Shown here in pieces: positions 17,715 through 26,070 of a stretch of 64,000 bases of DNA. Positions within the stretch are counted from its first letter, which is position 1. Each line of letters opens with the position of its first letter. The position numbers and the translations under genes are program-made. The notes under the pieces are model-generated. The model searched no databases. It was given only the letters and a program-made list of their open reading frames with translations, and was not told the origin of the DNA. Source of the DNA: Methanolobus vulcani (GTDB taxonomy: Archaea > Halobacteriota > Methanosarcinia > Methanosarcinales > Methanosarcinaceae); contig NZ_FNCA01000002.1 of the NCBI RefSeq assembly GCF_900100715.1, positions 124,001-188,000 of the forward strand, read 5' to 3'.

Positions 17715-18542
17715 ATGGACTTTGCTGCCACTGGAAAAGAACGCCGGATATTTGGTGTTGATTTCAGTGGTGCAAAAGATGCAGGTCGCAAGATATGGAT
17801 AAGTGAAGGCGTTGTCAGTGACAATATACTTCACATCCATCAATGCTATCCTATTTTTGAAGTTGTTCCTGATAATAGCAAACAGCGCGATGTCTGTCTT
17901 TCTGCTTTACGTGATCTGATATTATCCAACAATAATTCTGTTTTTGGAATGGATTTTCCATTCAGTCTTCCGCATAAATTAATGTCCGGGAAAGACTGGT
18001 GTTCTTTTGTATCTGGGTTTCCTGATGAATATGAGTCAGCAGATGATTTTCGTAAAAAGATGCAGCAAATGGGTGGTAAGACAGAACTGAAACGTCTTAC
18101 GGACGTTGAAGTAAAAGCACCATTTAGCATTTACAATCTCTGGGTTTACAAGCAGACTTATTTTGGGATCCATGATGTTCTGCGTCCCCTTGTAACAGAG
18201 GATAAAGCATGTGCCGTTCCCATGCAAGAACCAGAGTGTGAAAAACCCTGGCTCATGGAGATATGTCCGGCTTCAACTCTGAAAAGTGAAGATCTCTACA
18301 TTGGATACAAAGGAAGGACAGAAAAAGAAGAGATAAAAAGAAAACACATCCTGGATAAACTGATTGAGAAAGGGATGATCGTTTCTGATGATATAAAAGA
18401 GAAGATCATCAGAAACAAAGACGGTGATGCTCTTGATAGTTTTGTAGCAGCCTATGCCACTTATCGCTCAGTCTTAAAAATGAATGATATTATCGGCAAA
18501 CTTCCCGACATATATCTTCGTGAAGGTTATACTTTCTTTTAA
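17715..18542 (+). CDS. DUF429 family protein (predicted RNase H-fold nuclease)
   Basis: A 275-residue protein starting after 14 bp. The N-terminal IFGVDFSGAKDAGRKIWISEG and the later FGMDFPFSLP and GDALDSFVAAYATY are the conserved acidic motifs of DUF429, predicted to have an RNase H-like fold and nuclease activity. The biological role is unknown. It is probably cotranscribed with ino1, though no functional link is evident. Its 3' end overlaps that of the convergent afpA by 4 bp. Confidence 0.8.
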   Translation: MDFAATGKERRIFGVDFSGAKDAGRKIWISEGVVSDNILHIHQCYPIFEVVPDNSKQRDVCLSALRDLILSNNNSVFGMDFPFSLPHKLMSGKDWCSFVSGFPDEYESADDFRKKMQQMGGKTELKRLTDVEVKAPFSIYNLWVYKQTYFGIHDVLRPLVTEDKACAVPMQEPECEKPWLMEICPASTLKSEDLYIGYKGRTEKEEIKRKHILDKLIEKGMIVSDDIKEKIIRNKDGDALDSFVAAYATYRSVLKMNDIIGKLPDIYLREGYTFF

Positions 18543-19084
18543 TCCTTGCTGACACCTAACAGGTCGTAAATATCATCAGGACTATTGATTACTGTAATAT
18601 TTTCCATCTGGGCGAGTTTCTTTGTATTGGTGACATCCACTTCACGCATTTTAAGCTCCATTACACGTCCTTCAGGAGATACTGTTTCCACGGTGCCAAT
18701 TTCCCTGTCAACCGGCAGTATGTAGATAGGTGTGCTACCCTTTGCGGTCTGTGCAACAACGTTTGTGACCAGGGTGTCTGCGATACCATATACTATCTTT
18801 GCAACACTGTTGGATGTTGTTGGGGCAATGATAAGTGCGTCATAGTATCCAACCTGAAGAGGTCCTGCAATAAACGGTGAATTTGGTCCGCCCTCTGTCT
18901 TGAAATTAGGAAAATCCTTCTGGATATCATTCCACATATGGTACCATTTCATAACGGTTTCTCCTTCTTTTGAAAGGAAAACCATTATGTCTATATCGGT
19001 CTTGTTCTTGATATCAACCATTGTCTCATATGTTTCCTTTATAAGGTCCCCTGACCCTGTAATTCCCCATGCTATCCTTTTCAT
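18539..19084 (-). CDS. afpA: Archaeoflavoprotein AfpA
   Basis: A 181-residue homodimeric flavoprotein of the HFCD-like fold (RIAWGITGSGDLIKETYETM at the N-terminus; ALIIAPTTSNSVAKIVYGIADTL in the FMN site). The Archaeoglobus AfpA binds FMN and accepts electrons from ferredoxin and can reduce Isf. Its presence with ferredoxin and Isf genes here supports the same chain. It is the last gene of the minus-strand redox locus, starting 24 bp after the oxidoreductase stop. DmrX-type reductases share the fold, so an alternative substrate remains possible. Confidence 0.85.
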   Translation of the reverse strand: MKRIAWGITGSGDLIKETYETMVDIKNKTDIDIMVFLSKEGETVMKWYHMWNDIQKDFPNFKTEGGPNSPFIAGPLQVGYYDALIIAPTTSNSVAKIVYGIADTLVTNVVAQTAKGSTPIYILPVDREIGTVETVSPEGRVMELKMREVDVTNTKKLAQMENITVINSPDDIYDLLGVSKD

Positions 19085-19107
19085 GATCTGTACCTTCTTT
19101 TAACTTC

Positions 19108-19806
19108 TTAGTATCCTATCAGTGATTCTTTGTTGATCTCACTATCGGGTATTCTCATAGATTGAAGCAGTTCCACCATTGCATCGACCATAGGTGGTGG
19201 TCCGCATACGTAAAATGTTCTTTCCGAATAATCCGGTAATTCTCTGAGTATAAGGTTCTCACAGATGCGCTCCCTGCATCCTGTCCAGTTTTCAGAGGCT
19301 CTGGTGAGTGTATGGAATACCTTAAGGTTTGGATTCTGCTTCTCCATTTCCTCAAGTTCTTCTTTGAATATCATGTCCTCTTCGGTCTTATCACTGCAAA
19401 TAAGCATGATATCCGTATCGAGTTTCATATCCGTGCAGTATTTGCAAATACTGATCATTGGCGTGATACCAATGCCACCACTAAGAAGTGCTATCTTAGC
19501 GTGTTCACCTTCAAATGTAAGCTTACCAAATGGACCTTTTACAGTTGCTTTGTCTCCTGGTACCATGGAATCAAGAATGTTTGAGAACTCGTGTCCTGTG
19601 AGTTTTTTTGTAAATTCGATGTGATCTTTTTCAGTGGGACTGCTGGAGAGTGTAAAAGGCTTACCCTTTTTTTTCTCTCCATCCGTTAGCTTGATGATCA
19701 CATACTGTCCAGCCTTATAATCAAAATCTTCCGGTCTTTTGAACCTGAAACTCTTTACATTATACGCCCTTCTTATGATCTCTGTAACAGGTTCTTCAAA
19801 TTCCAG
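19108..19806 (-). CDS. FNR-like FAD/NAD(P)-binding oxidoreductase, probable CTG start
   Basis: About 233 residues. The N-terminal FAD barrel includes DFDYKAGQYVIIKL and KPFTLSSSPTEKD. The NAD(P) part includes IALLSGGIGITPMISICKY and the C-terminal FYVCGPPPMVDAMVELL. This is the ferredoxin-NADP reductase fold, moving electrons between a pyridine nucleotide and flavin. The first standard start (GTG, 19701) lies inside the FAD barrel. The same frame extends upstream as LEFEEPVTEIIRRAYNVKSF. A perfect GGAGG (19814-19818) sits 7 nt before CTG at 19804-19806, which I take as the start. Isf ends 2 bp upstream. Neither donor nor acceptor can be read from sequence. Confidence 0.85.
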   Translation of the reverse strand: MEFEEPVTEIIRRAYNVKSFRFKRPEDFDYKAGQYVIIKLTDGEKKKGKPFTLSSSPTEKDHIEFTKKLTGHEFSNILDSMVPGDKATVKGPFGKLTFEGEHAKIALLSGGIGITPMISICKYCTDMKLDTDIMLICSDKTEEDMIFKEELEEMEKQNPNLKVFHTLTRASENWTGCRERICENLILRELPDYSERTFYVCGPPPMVDAMVELLQSMRIPDSEINKESLIGY

Positions 19807-19808
19807 AT

Positions 19809-20438
19809 CTATTCCTCCTTACGCAGTTCTTTTGTTGCTATGGCCGTTTTCATGAGTTTGTTCATGGTCCTGTGCAGACTCCTTAGTCCTTCGGAGTCTT
19901 CTGCAACACCTTCTGCGCCTCTGTCCTGTGACCAGAAAGTACCTCCAAGGTTAGATCCGAATGACCCTCCTCCAACAGGTATCATCTCACTGATGACGTA
20001 AAAATTGAGAATATTCTGTATGGCCGGTTCCTGTCCCCCCATCCTGTCTCCACCAACAGCGGTGGCGGCACCAACCTTGTTCATAAAGGATTTAGGATTG
20101 CGCGCAACAACTGCACGACACCTGTCCATGATAGTTTTAGTCTGGGCACTTAATGTACCCTGGTATACAGGAGTGCCAATTATCCATGCGTCTGCCCAGA
20201 GCATCTTATCATAAAGTTCCACAAGATCATCTTTGTGAATGCATCCCTCTTTCTTACGTACACAATAGTCACAATGGATGCAGAATTTCATCTCTTTACC
20301 TCTGGCAGAGAAATACTCTATCTCAGCATCGTATTTTTCCTGTGCGTATCTGAGAGCTTCGTTTACAATGTAGTCTGTGGACTTCTTCCTGGGACTACCT
20401 GAGATGCCCAGCAGGCGAATGCTTCTGTCGTCGGACAT
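19809..20438 (-). CDS. isf: Iron-sulfur flavoprotein (Isf)
   Basis: A 209-residue flavodoxin-fold protein with the compact Isf motif CIHCDYCVRKKEGC (CX2CX2CX6C) binding a [4Fe-4S] cluster next to FMN. The FMN phosphate loop is ISGSPRKKSTDYIV, followed by GTPVYQGTLSAQTKTIMDR. Isf proteins are common in methanogens, accept electrons from ferredoxin and can reduce O2 or peroxide. It lies between the ferredoxin and the FNR-like gene (gaps 19 and 2 bp), supporting an electron-transfer operon. Confidence 0.92.
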   Translation of the reverse strand: MSDDRSIRLLGISGSPRKKSTDYIVNEALRYAQEKYDAEIEYFSARGKEMKFCIHCDYCVRKKEGCIHKDDLVELYDKMLWADAWIIGTPVYQGTLSAQTKTIMDRCRAVVARNPKSFMNKVGAATAVGGDRMGGQEPAIQNILNFYVISEMIPVGGGSFGSNLGGTFWSQDRGAEGVAEDSEGLRSLHRTMNKLMKTAIATKELRKEE

Positions 20439-20457
20439 GGTGGCACTCCATTCTTGT

Positions 20458-20649
20458 TTATTCCAGTGTTATTGCTTCCTGTGGACAGGCATCAACACAG
20501 TTACCACATTCAACGCAGTCATCAGGACGTGCGATAACAGATTTGAGATCTCCGTTTGCGTCTTCCTGTACTTCAATAACGTCTGTTGGGCATGCCTGAG
20601 CACAGGCTCCTATTCCTTCACATTTAGCTAAATCGACTTCTGGTGGCAT
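20458..20649 (-). CDS. Ferredoxin with seven cluster cysteines (predicted [3Fe-4S][4Fe-4S])
   Basis: A 63-residue ferredoxin. The second motif is complete (CVECGNCVDACP, residues 45-56). The first reads CEGIGACAQACP (residues 10-21), with Ile13 where the second Cys of CxxCxxCxxxCP normally sits. Loss of that Cys usually gives a [3Fe-4S] cluster, so one 3Fe and one 4Fe cluster are expected. The partner is probably Isf/AfpA encoded downstream or the cytochrome upstream (14-bp gap). GGAGG precedes the ATG. Confidence 0.9.
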   Translation of the reverse strand: MPPEVDLAKCEGIGACAQACPTDVIEVQEDANGDLKSVIARPDDCVECGNCVDACPQEAITLE

Positions 20650-20663
20650 TTATTTTTCCTCCA

Positions 20664-22085
20664 TTATTTTCTTTTTAAGATGTACATCGTGATTCCAAGA
20701 ACCATTGCAGCAGCAAGTGCACTAAATCCAGGTGTGCTTGCACTACCTGGTTCTGGCTGGGTTCTTTCATCTGCAGGTGTTGATGGGTCGTAAATGATCA
20801 CAGACATTTTGTTCATATCAACAACCGGAACCATTGTTTCTTCACCAAGTAGATGATCGATCATATCCTGTGGAGCTGACCTGTATTTCAGGGTACTCTG
20901 TATTGTAAGGGGATATGCTGCATTTTCAGGCATAACAAATGAGTGCTCTTCTGTTACAGTTTCTTTTGGACCTATCCTGTTGTCCTCAAGAATACTTTCT
21001 GCAAGCCAGAAACTCTTTGTTTCTTCACCATCTGCATCTGCAAGGACATTATTGTACAACATTTTCGCATCTATGATGTTACCATCAGTATCAACGCTTC
21101 CTGCATTGTAAATAGTGTTTCCGTTCACGTCGGTGACTACAACTTCCAGCCACATCTCCCTTATTTCAGAAACTCCCGTAGGGATATTGTGTCCGGCACC
21201 GGAGTTTGTAATGGATACATCAATTAGGACCTCATCCCCTGAAGATGCAACTTCCGGTGCTGATAATTCCATTGTGGTGGCCTTTTGAAGCCTTTCAACT
21301 GCCATATCAGCTACGCTCTCAGCACCAAACATTGGTGGTATCAAAGTATTTCCACCAACAATGTCATGTAATGGAATATGATCTCTTTTAGGAGCACCTG
21401 AACCGGCACGTCCGGGATTAGCCTTGAATTCGGTAATACCTTCTGTCATGTGACAGTCCTGACATACAACGTCCTCTTCGGCATACTGGCTTTCTTTCCA
21501 GGTCGAGTATGTATCATCAATAACAAGCCCGTTTACAGGGTTGATAACCTGATGGCACATTCCGCAGTATTCTGACTGAGTAAAAAGCTTGAGGTATTCG
21601 GATTCATGGTAATTACCTCTGGCGTCATCGAATGGTCCCCATTTGGTATTACCAGGAGTTACTGTAAATGGTGCATTACCTGTACCATTACTTCCAGATA
21701 CTACGTGACAGAAATCACACTGTACTCCAAGTTTGGCAATATCAGACATTTCGGAACCATCTATTGGTGGGATCTCTCCGCTAACAACCCCTATTGGTGT
21801 GTGACAGCGTGAACAGAACTCATCCAGCGAGCCATTTGTGTCTTCACTTGCTATCTTTACCTCTTCAAGATAAAATGGGTCCAGGTATGCATTAAAGTGC
21901 ATTGTTCCTTCCCATTCAGCATAAATTATAGCATGGCATTGCCTGCATTTACTTTCATAGGCAAAATCGTCCGAGCTGTATTCCCCAGCTTGTGTTGCCG
22001 GTGTTGCAGTTGCAATGCTTCCTGTGCTAAGTAGTAAAAGCATTGCTGCCAGGACCAGACCAAGCTTTACAACGGTTCCCCTCAT
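20664..22085 (-). CDS. Exported five-haem cytochrome c with PGF-CTERM anchor
   Basis: A 473-residue protein. A signal peptide (residues 1-28, LGLVLAAMLLLLSTGS) is followed by five CXXCH haem-c motifs near residues 47, 91, 123, 174 and 208. A beta-rich domain with GAGHNIPTGVSEIREMW follows, a motif seen in other multihaem cytochromes. The C-terminus is PGF, then a hydrophobic helix and LKRK: a PGF-CTERM signal for archaeosortase processing and lipid anchoring at the S-layer. It is therefore a surface electron carrier. It is first in the block cytochrome-ferredoxin-Isf-FNR-AfpA. From memory, Methanosarcina acetivorans has a comparable five-haem cytochrome beside similar flavoproteins. Confidence 0.92.
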   Translation of the reverse strand: MRGTVVKLGLVLAAMLLLLSTGSIATATPATQAGEYSSDDFAYESKCRQCHAIIYAEWEGTMHFNAYLDPFYLEEVKIASEDTNGSLDEFCSRCHTPIGVVSGEIPPIDGSEMSDIAKLGVQCDFCHVVSGSNGTGNAPFTVTPGNTKWGPFDDARGNYHESEYLKLFTQSEYCGMCHQVINPVNGLVIDDTYSTWKESQYAEEDVVCQDCHMTEGITEFKANPGRAGSGAPKRDHIPLHDIVGGNTLIPPMFGAESVADMAVERLQKATTMELSAPEVASSGDEVLIDVSITNSGAGHNIPTGVSEIREMWLEVVVTDVNGNTIYNAGSVDTDGNIIDAKMLYNNVLADADGEETKSFWLAESILEDNRIGPKETVTEEHSFVMPENAAYPLTIQSTLKYRSAPQDMIDHLLGEETMVPVVDMNKMSVIIYDPSTPADERTQPEPGSASTPGFSALAAAMVLGITMYILKRK

Positions 22086-22128
22086 GTCCTCTCCTCTACA
22101 TCATACTTATGTTTCTTAGTGTACCTGG

Positions 22129-22152
22129 ACACCGGTTTACCCAAACCGGTGT
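22129..22152. repeat. Perfect 10-bp hairpin in the cytochrome leader
   Basis: ACACCGGTTT (22129-22138), loop ACCC, AAACCGGTGT (22143-22152). It lies 44 bp upstream of the cytochrome start, with no T-tract on the minus strand after it. It could be a 5'-UTR stability element or a protein-binding site rather than a terminator. Confidence 0.6.
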
Positions 22153-22167
22153 AAAGGCAAAATTGAT

Positions 22168-22187
22168 GTAAAAGGGATAAATCCCTT
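22168..22187 (-). terminator. Hairpin with T-tract after the CMD gene
   Basis: AAGGGAT and ATCCCTT (22172-22187) form a stem 12 bp after the CMD stop, followed on the minus strand by a short T-run. It probably ends the DUF2180-CMD unit, or partly separates it from the cytochrome operon. Confidence 0.5.
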
Positions 22188-22199
22188 ATATTCTTTTGA

Positions 22200-22568
22200 T
22201 TACTTAAGCTGCTTCAGTGCATCTCTGCATGCAGCAACAGCAGGAGCTCCGGATGTGATGAAAATGACATCCATTACTTCCATGATCTCTTCCTTTGTTG
22301 CACCGCTTTTAAGCGCACTCTTCATCTGTGATACTACACAGCGTTCACACTGTTTGGATGCGACTACTGCAAGTGCTATGAGTATCTTTGTCTTTGCAGG
22401 GAGTGCACCATCTTTAAGCAGTTTGTGGTTACACATGTTATATTTGTGTACAAATTCAGGTTCAAGTTCCCCTAACGTTTCTAATATCTGTGGTGTGAAT
22501 CCCAGCTTGTCGGACATATCATCAATTATCTCTCTGTGTCCGCATTCTTTACCTCTTTCTCCGCACAT
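22200..22568 (-). CDS. Carboxymuconolactone decarboxylase-family (AhpD-like) protein
   Basis: A 122-residue helical protein with the CMD/AhpD motif: a CxxC pair ([20 protein letters not shown]) followed by Glu-rich [12 protein letters not shown] proteins with a CxxC usually act as thiol peroxidases or disulfide reductants. The start [11 protein letters not shown] (22568) follows AGGAG; an in-frame GTG-like start 51 bp upstream would add unconserved residues. Extra Cys ([14 protein letters not shown]) are notable. It is the third gene after two DUF2180 genes, in the redox locus. Confidence 0.85.
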   Translation of the reverse strand: MCGERGKECGHREIIDDMSDKLGFTPQILETLGELEPEFVHKYNMCNHKLLKDGALPAKTKILIALAVVASKQCERCVVSQMKSALKSGATKEEIMEVMDVIFITSGAPAVAACRDALKQLK

Positions 22569-22624
22569 TTTCTCTACTCCTTTCTTCTTTTTATGATATA
22601 AAATCAGGGATGTTCCCATCCCGA

Positions 22625-22843
22625 TTAATCGAATCCGTCTTCAATTGTCTGATCAAAACAGTATTTGCAAAGAATTCTTGGCAGTCCCTTTGGCAGTCTC
22701 TGTACATTAGGTGGTTGTCCAACGGATACAGGAAGTTCAAGTTCCTTACAGTGATCGTTACATATACCTTTTCCACAGGCAATGCAGATTGATGTTGCTT
22801 CTGTATCTTTTCCATCTTCCATGCAGTCATAACATTTCATCAT
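22625..22843 (-). CDS. DUF2180 family small Cys-rich protein (copy 2)
   Basis: A 72-residue protein with MKCYDC, then [13 protein letters not shown] and CKYCF, a treble-clef or B-box-like zinc-binding layout. It is similar to the adjacent upstream copy (shared start MKC(Y/F)(D/E)C, central CI.CG.G.C..H, C-terminal C..C). DUF2180 is found in methanogens and has no known function. The ribosome site GGTGAT overlaps the end of copy 1, so the pair is translated in tandem. Confidence 0.75.
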   Translation of the reverse strand: MMKCYDCMEDGKDTEATSICIACGKGICNDHCKELELPVSVGQPPNVQRLPKGLPRILCKYCFDQTIEDGFD

Positions 22844-22851
22844 GATATCAC

Positions 22852-23091
22852 CTAGTAGTTCTCCTTCAGGGCTTCATGACATGGCATACAAAGCACTTTC
22901 TTCCAGTGCTGTACATCCTTGTAGTCACAGGAAATTCCCATTCCACATTTCAGCTTAATGCTGTATTCACCCTCCCATACAGGTGTTTCTTCTCTTACAA
23001 GGTGGTCCTTGCAAACTCCTCTCCCGCAGATTATACAGACAGCAACTGTGTCACTATCTTTTCCATTTTTTGCACATTCAAAGCATTTCAT
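22852..23091 (-). CDS. DUF2180 family small Cys-rich protein (copy 1)
   Basis: A 79-residue protein with MKCFEC, CIICGRGVCKDHL, CGMGISC and CMPCH. It has the same metal-binding skeleton as copy 2 but more Cys in the second half. The start at ATG 23091 is supported by GTGATC just upstream; the GTG at 23100 is inside that site. CMPCH formally matches a CXXCH haem motif, but there is no signal peptide, so metal binding is more likely. It is the first gene downstream of a large palindrome (23173-23204). Confidence 0.75.
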   Translation of the reverse strand: MKCFECAKNGKDSDTVAVCIICGRGVCKDHLVREETPVWEGEYSIKLKCGMGISCDYKDVQHWKKVLCMPCHEALKENY

Positions 23092-23172
23092 GACGATCAC
23101 TCTGTCAATATGTTGTTTGTTCGCAAATCTTTCTGTTCGTCATTTCTGCAGATGCGAATAATAACTTGCATG

Positions 23173-23204
23173 ATATTGGTATATACAGGTGTATCTACCG
23201 ATAT
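23173..23204. promoter_or_regulatory. 32-bp near-perfect palindrome, candidate operator
   Basis: Symmetric blocks ATAT, GGTA, ATACA / TGTAT, TACC, ATAT are separated by single mismatched positions and a central GG. It is located about 80 bp upstream of the DUF2180 start and 260 bp upstream of mer, in a 375-bp divergent intergenic region. The size and symmetry suggest a dimeric repressor or activator site controlling the redox locus. Confidence 0.5.
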
Positions 23205-23352
23205 TCCCCCGCAGATATGAATAATAAATCTTCTAACGTTTACTGAATATATCTGTAACGGTAAATACAGCTTCTTTTTTTATCAGGTGTTCCTGTCCTG
23301 CAGTACTCTATAAATCTAATATTTATGACAAATTATTTTTACCTGGAATTGA

Positions 23353-24447
<1,095 letters not shown>

Positions 24448-24474
24448 ACAAGAAAAGAACGTCGGAGGCATTTA

Positions 24475-25503
24475 ATGGCCCATCCAAAAATATTAGAGGT
24501 CATTGAGCACGACACCTGTACTGCTTGTGGGGCATGCGTTTCAGCATGTCCTGCTGGTGCTATTGTTATGAACAAGCATGCAGAAGTCCGTGACCCTGAT
24601 AATTTAGAATACTACGTCAAAGGCGCAGCACCTGATGTATGTGAGCACTGTCTCACATGTGGAAGGCTTTGTCCGGTGATTGACGGATATGTAGAAGACG
24701 AATTTGCAAATGTAAAAGAGTTCTTTGGAGCAAAGAGCACCATACACGGCCAGGACGGTGGTGTAACTTCTATTCTTGCAAAGGCTCTGCTGGAAACCGG
24801 CACGGTAGATTGCATCGTTGGTATCGCCAGAGATGGTTTATGGGATACTGAACTTATACTTATGACCAAGCCGGAAGATGTTGACAGGACAACAGGTACA
24901 AAGTATACCTATGATTCCGTACTTTCAGCACTCAGGGAACCTTTTGAGAAATACGATAAAATAGGTGTAATTGGCGTACCCTGCCAGGCGCACGGCGCAC
25001 GTCTCCTATTTGAGAACAACAATGATAAGATCGTTGTAATCCTTGGTCTTCTGTGCATGGAAAGTTTCTATCACGATGTAATGACTGAGAAGATAGTTCC
25101 TGAAATTATGGGACTCAACCTTGATGATGTTGTTAAGATGGACTTCGGAAAAGGTAAGTTCTGGAACTACACAAAGGACGGCGAAGCTCACAGTGTAAAG
25201 ATTCCTGAAGTTGCTCACCACGCAAGAAACCCATGCCACCACTGTTGTGACTATACATCAGTATCTGCTGATATATCACTTGGGTCAGTTGGTACACCTG
25301 ATGGCTGGAACTGTGTGCTAATAAGAACTGATGTAGGCAAGAAGATGTTCGAGCTTATCAAGGATAAGGTCGAGATCATGGAAGATCCAAAACCAGGAAT
25401 GGACCTGATCAAGAAACTTGCCCAGATGAAACACGATAACAACTCAGGCCACTACCTTGAAGTCTGTGAGAAATTCTCATTTGATGAATGTGGCATTCAC
25501 TGA
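24475..25503 (+). CDS. fpoF: F420H2 dehydrogenase subunit FpoF (FrhB family)
   Basis: 342 residues. Two ferredoxin-type [4Fe-4S] motifs lie at the N-terminus (CTACGACVSACP; CEHCLTCGRLCP). The F420H2-binding FrhB core follows (GQDGGVTSILAKALLETG, GVPCQAHGARLL, NPCHHCCDYTSVSADISLG). In Methanosarcina fpoF lies next to mer and apart from the fpo operon, exactly as here. The protein oxidises F420H2 and feeds electrons to the Fpo complex or to ferredoxin. Frh/Fdh beta subunits are relatives, but the mer linkage favours FpoF. GTCGGAGGC precedes the ATG. Confidence 0.93.
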   Translation: MAHPKILEVIEHDTCTACGACVSACPAGAIVMNKHAEVRDPDNLEYYVKGAAPDVCEHCLTCGRLCPVIDGYVEDEFANVKEFFGAKSTIHGQDGGVTSILAKALLETGTVDCIVGIARDGLWDTELILMTKPEDVDRTTGTKYTYDSVLSALREPFEKYDKIGVIGVPCQAHGARLLFENNNDKIVVILGLLCMESFYHDVMTEKIVPEIMGLNLDDVVKMDFGKGKFWNYTKDGEAHSVKIPEVAHHARNPCHHCCDYTSVSADISLGSVGTPDGWNCVLIRTDVGKKMFELIKDKVEIMEDPKPGMDLIKKLAQMKHDNNSGHYLEVCEKFSFDECGIH

Positions 25504-25516
25504 TGGTTTATCAAAT

Positions 25517-26044
25517 ATGCATATGAGAAGAGCGTTCTACATTGGACGCTTTCAACCATTTCATCTCGGACACTACTCTTTAATTAAAGATATTGCCCAG
25601 GATGTGAACGAAGTAGTAATTGGTATAGGCAGTGCCCAGAAAAGCCACGAGCCTAAGAACCCATTTACCGCAGGTGAGCGCGTAATGATGATCAAGCATG
25701 CCCTTGAGGATGCTGGAATTAAACATTACGCGATTCCTCTGGAAGATCTGCAAAGAAACGCTGTGTGGGTCTCCCATATTATTTCTATGACACCACCTTT
25801 TGATGTGGTCTATTCTAACAATCCGCTTGTTGTACGTCTTTTTCAGGAATCCGGTATTCCGGTGGAGCAACCTCCAATGTATCAGAGAGAGGGTTATTCC
25901 GGTAGTGAGATTCGAAAAAGAATGCTAAAAGATGAGGATTGGAAATCCCTTGTCCCCAGGGCTGTTATTGATGTCATCGATGAGATAGATGGTGTGAACA
26001 GACTCAAGAGCGTGTCACAATCCGACAAGGATTATAATGATTAG
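25517..26044 (+). CDS. Nicotinamide-nucleotide adenylyltransferase, archaeal type
   Basis: About 175 residues. It makes NAD from NMN and ATP. The nucleotidyltransferase start RRAFYIGRFQPFHLGHYSLI contains the HxGH motif, and GYSGSEIRKRML contains the ISSTXXR-like C-terminal motif. It begins 14 bp after fpoF; ATGs at 25517 and 25523 are both possible. The position downstream of mer-fpoF suggests cotranscription of redox-cofactor genes. Confidence 0.92.
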   Translation: MHMRRAFYIGRFQPFHLGHYSLIKDIAQDVNEVVIGIGSAQKSHEPKNPFTAGERVMMIKHALEDAGIKHYAIPLEDLQRNAVWVSHIISMTPPFDVVYSNNPLVVRLFQESGIPVEQPPMYQREGYSGSEIRKRMLKDEDWKSLVPRAVIDVIDEIDGVNRLKSVSQSDKDYND

Positions 26045-26070
26045 GTGTTTGGCATTTTTCTGTTTTTTGT

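Noticed and set aside
22852-23091. CMPCH in DUF2180 copy 1 as a haem c site
   Set aside because: No signal peptide; the surrounding Cys pairs suit a zinc or Fe-S site.
24475-25503. FrhB (F420-reducing hydrogenase beta subunit)
   Set aside because: No frhA/D/G genes nearby; adjacency to mer is the known fpoF arrangement.
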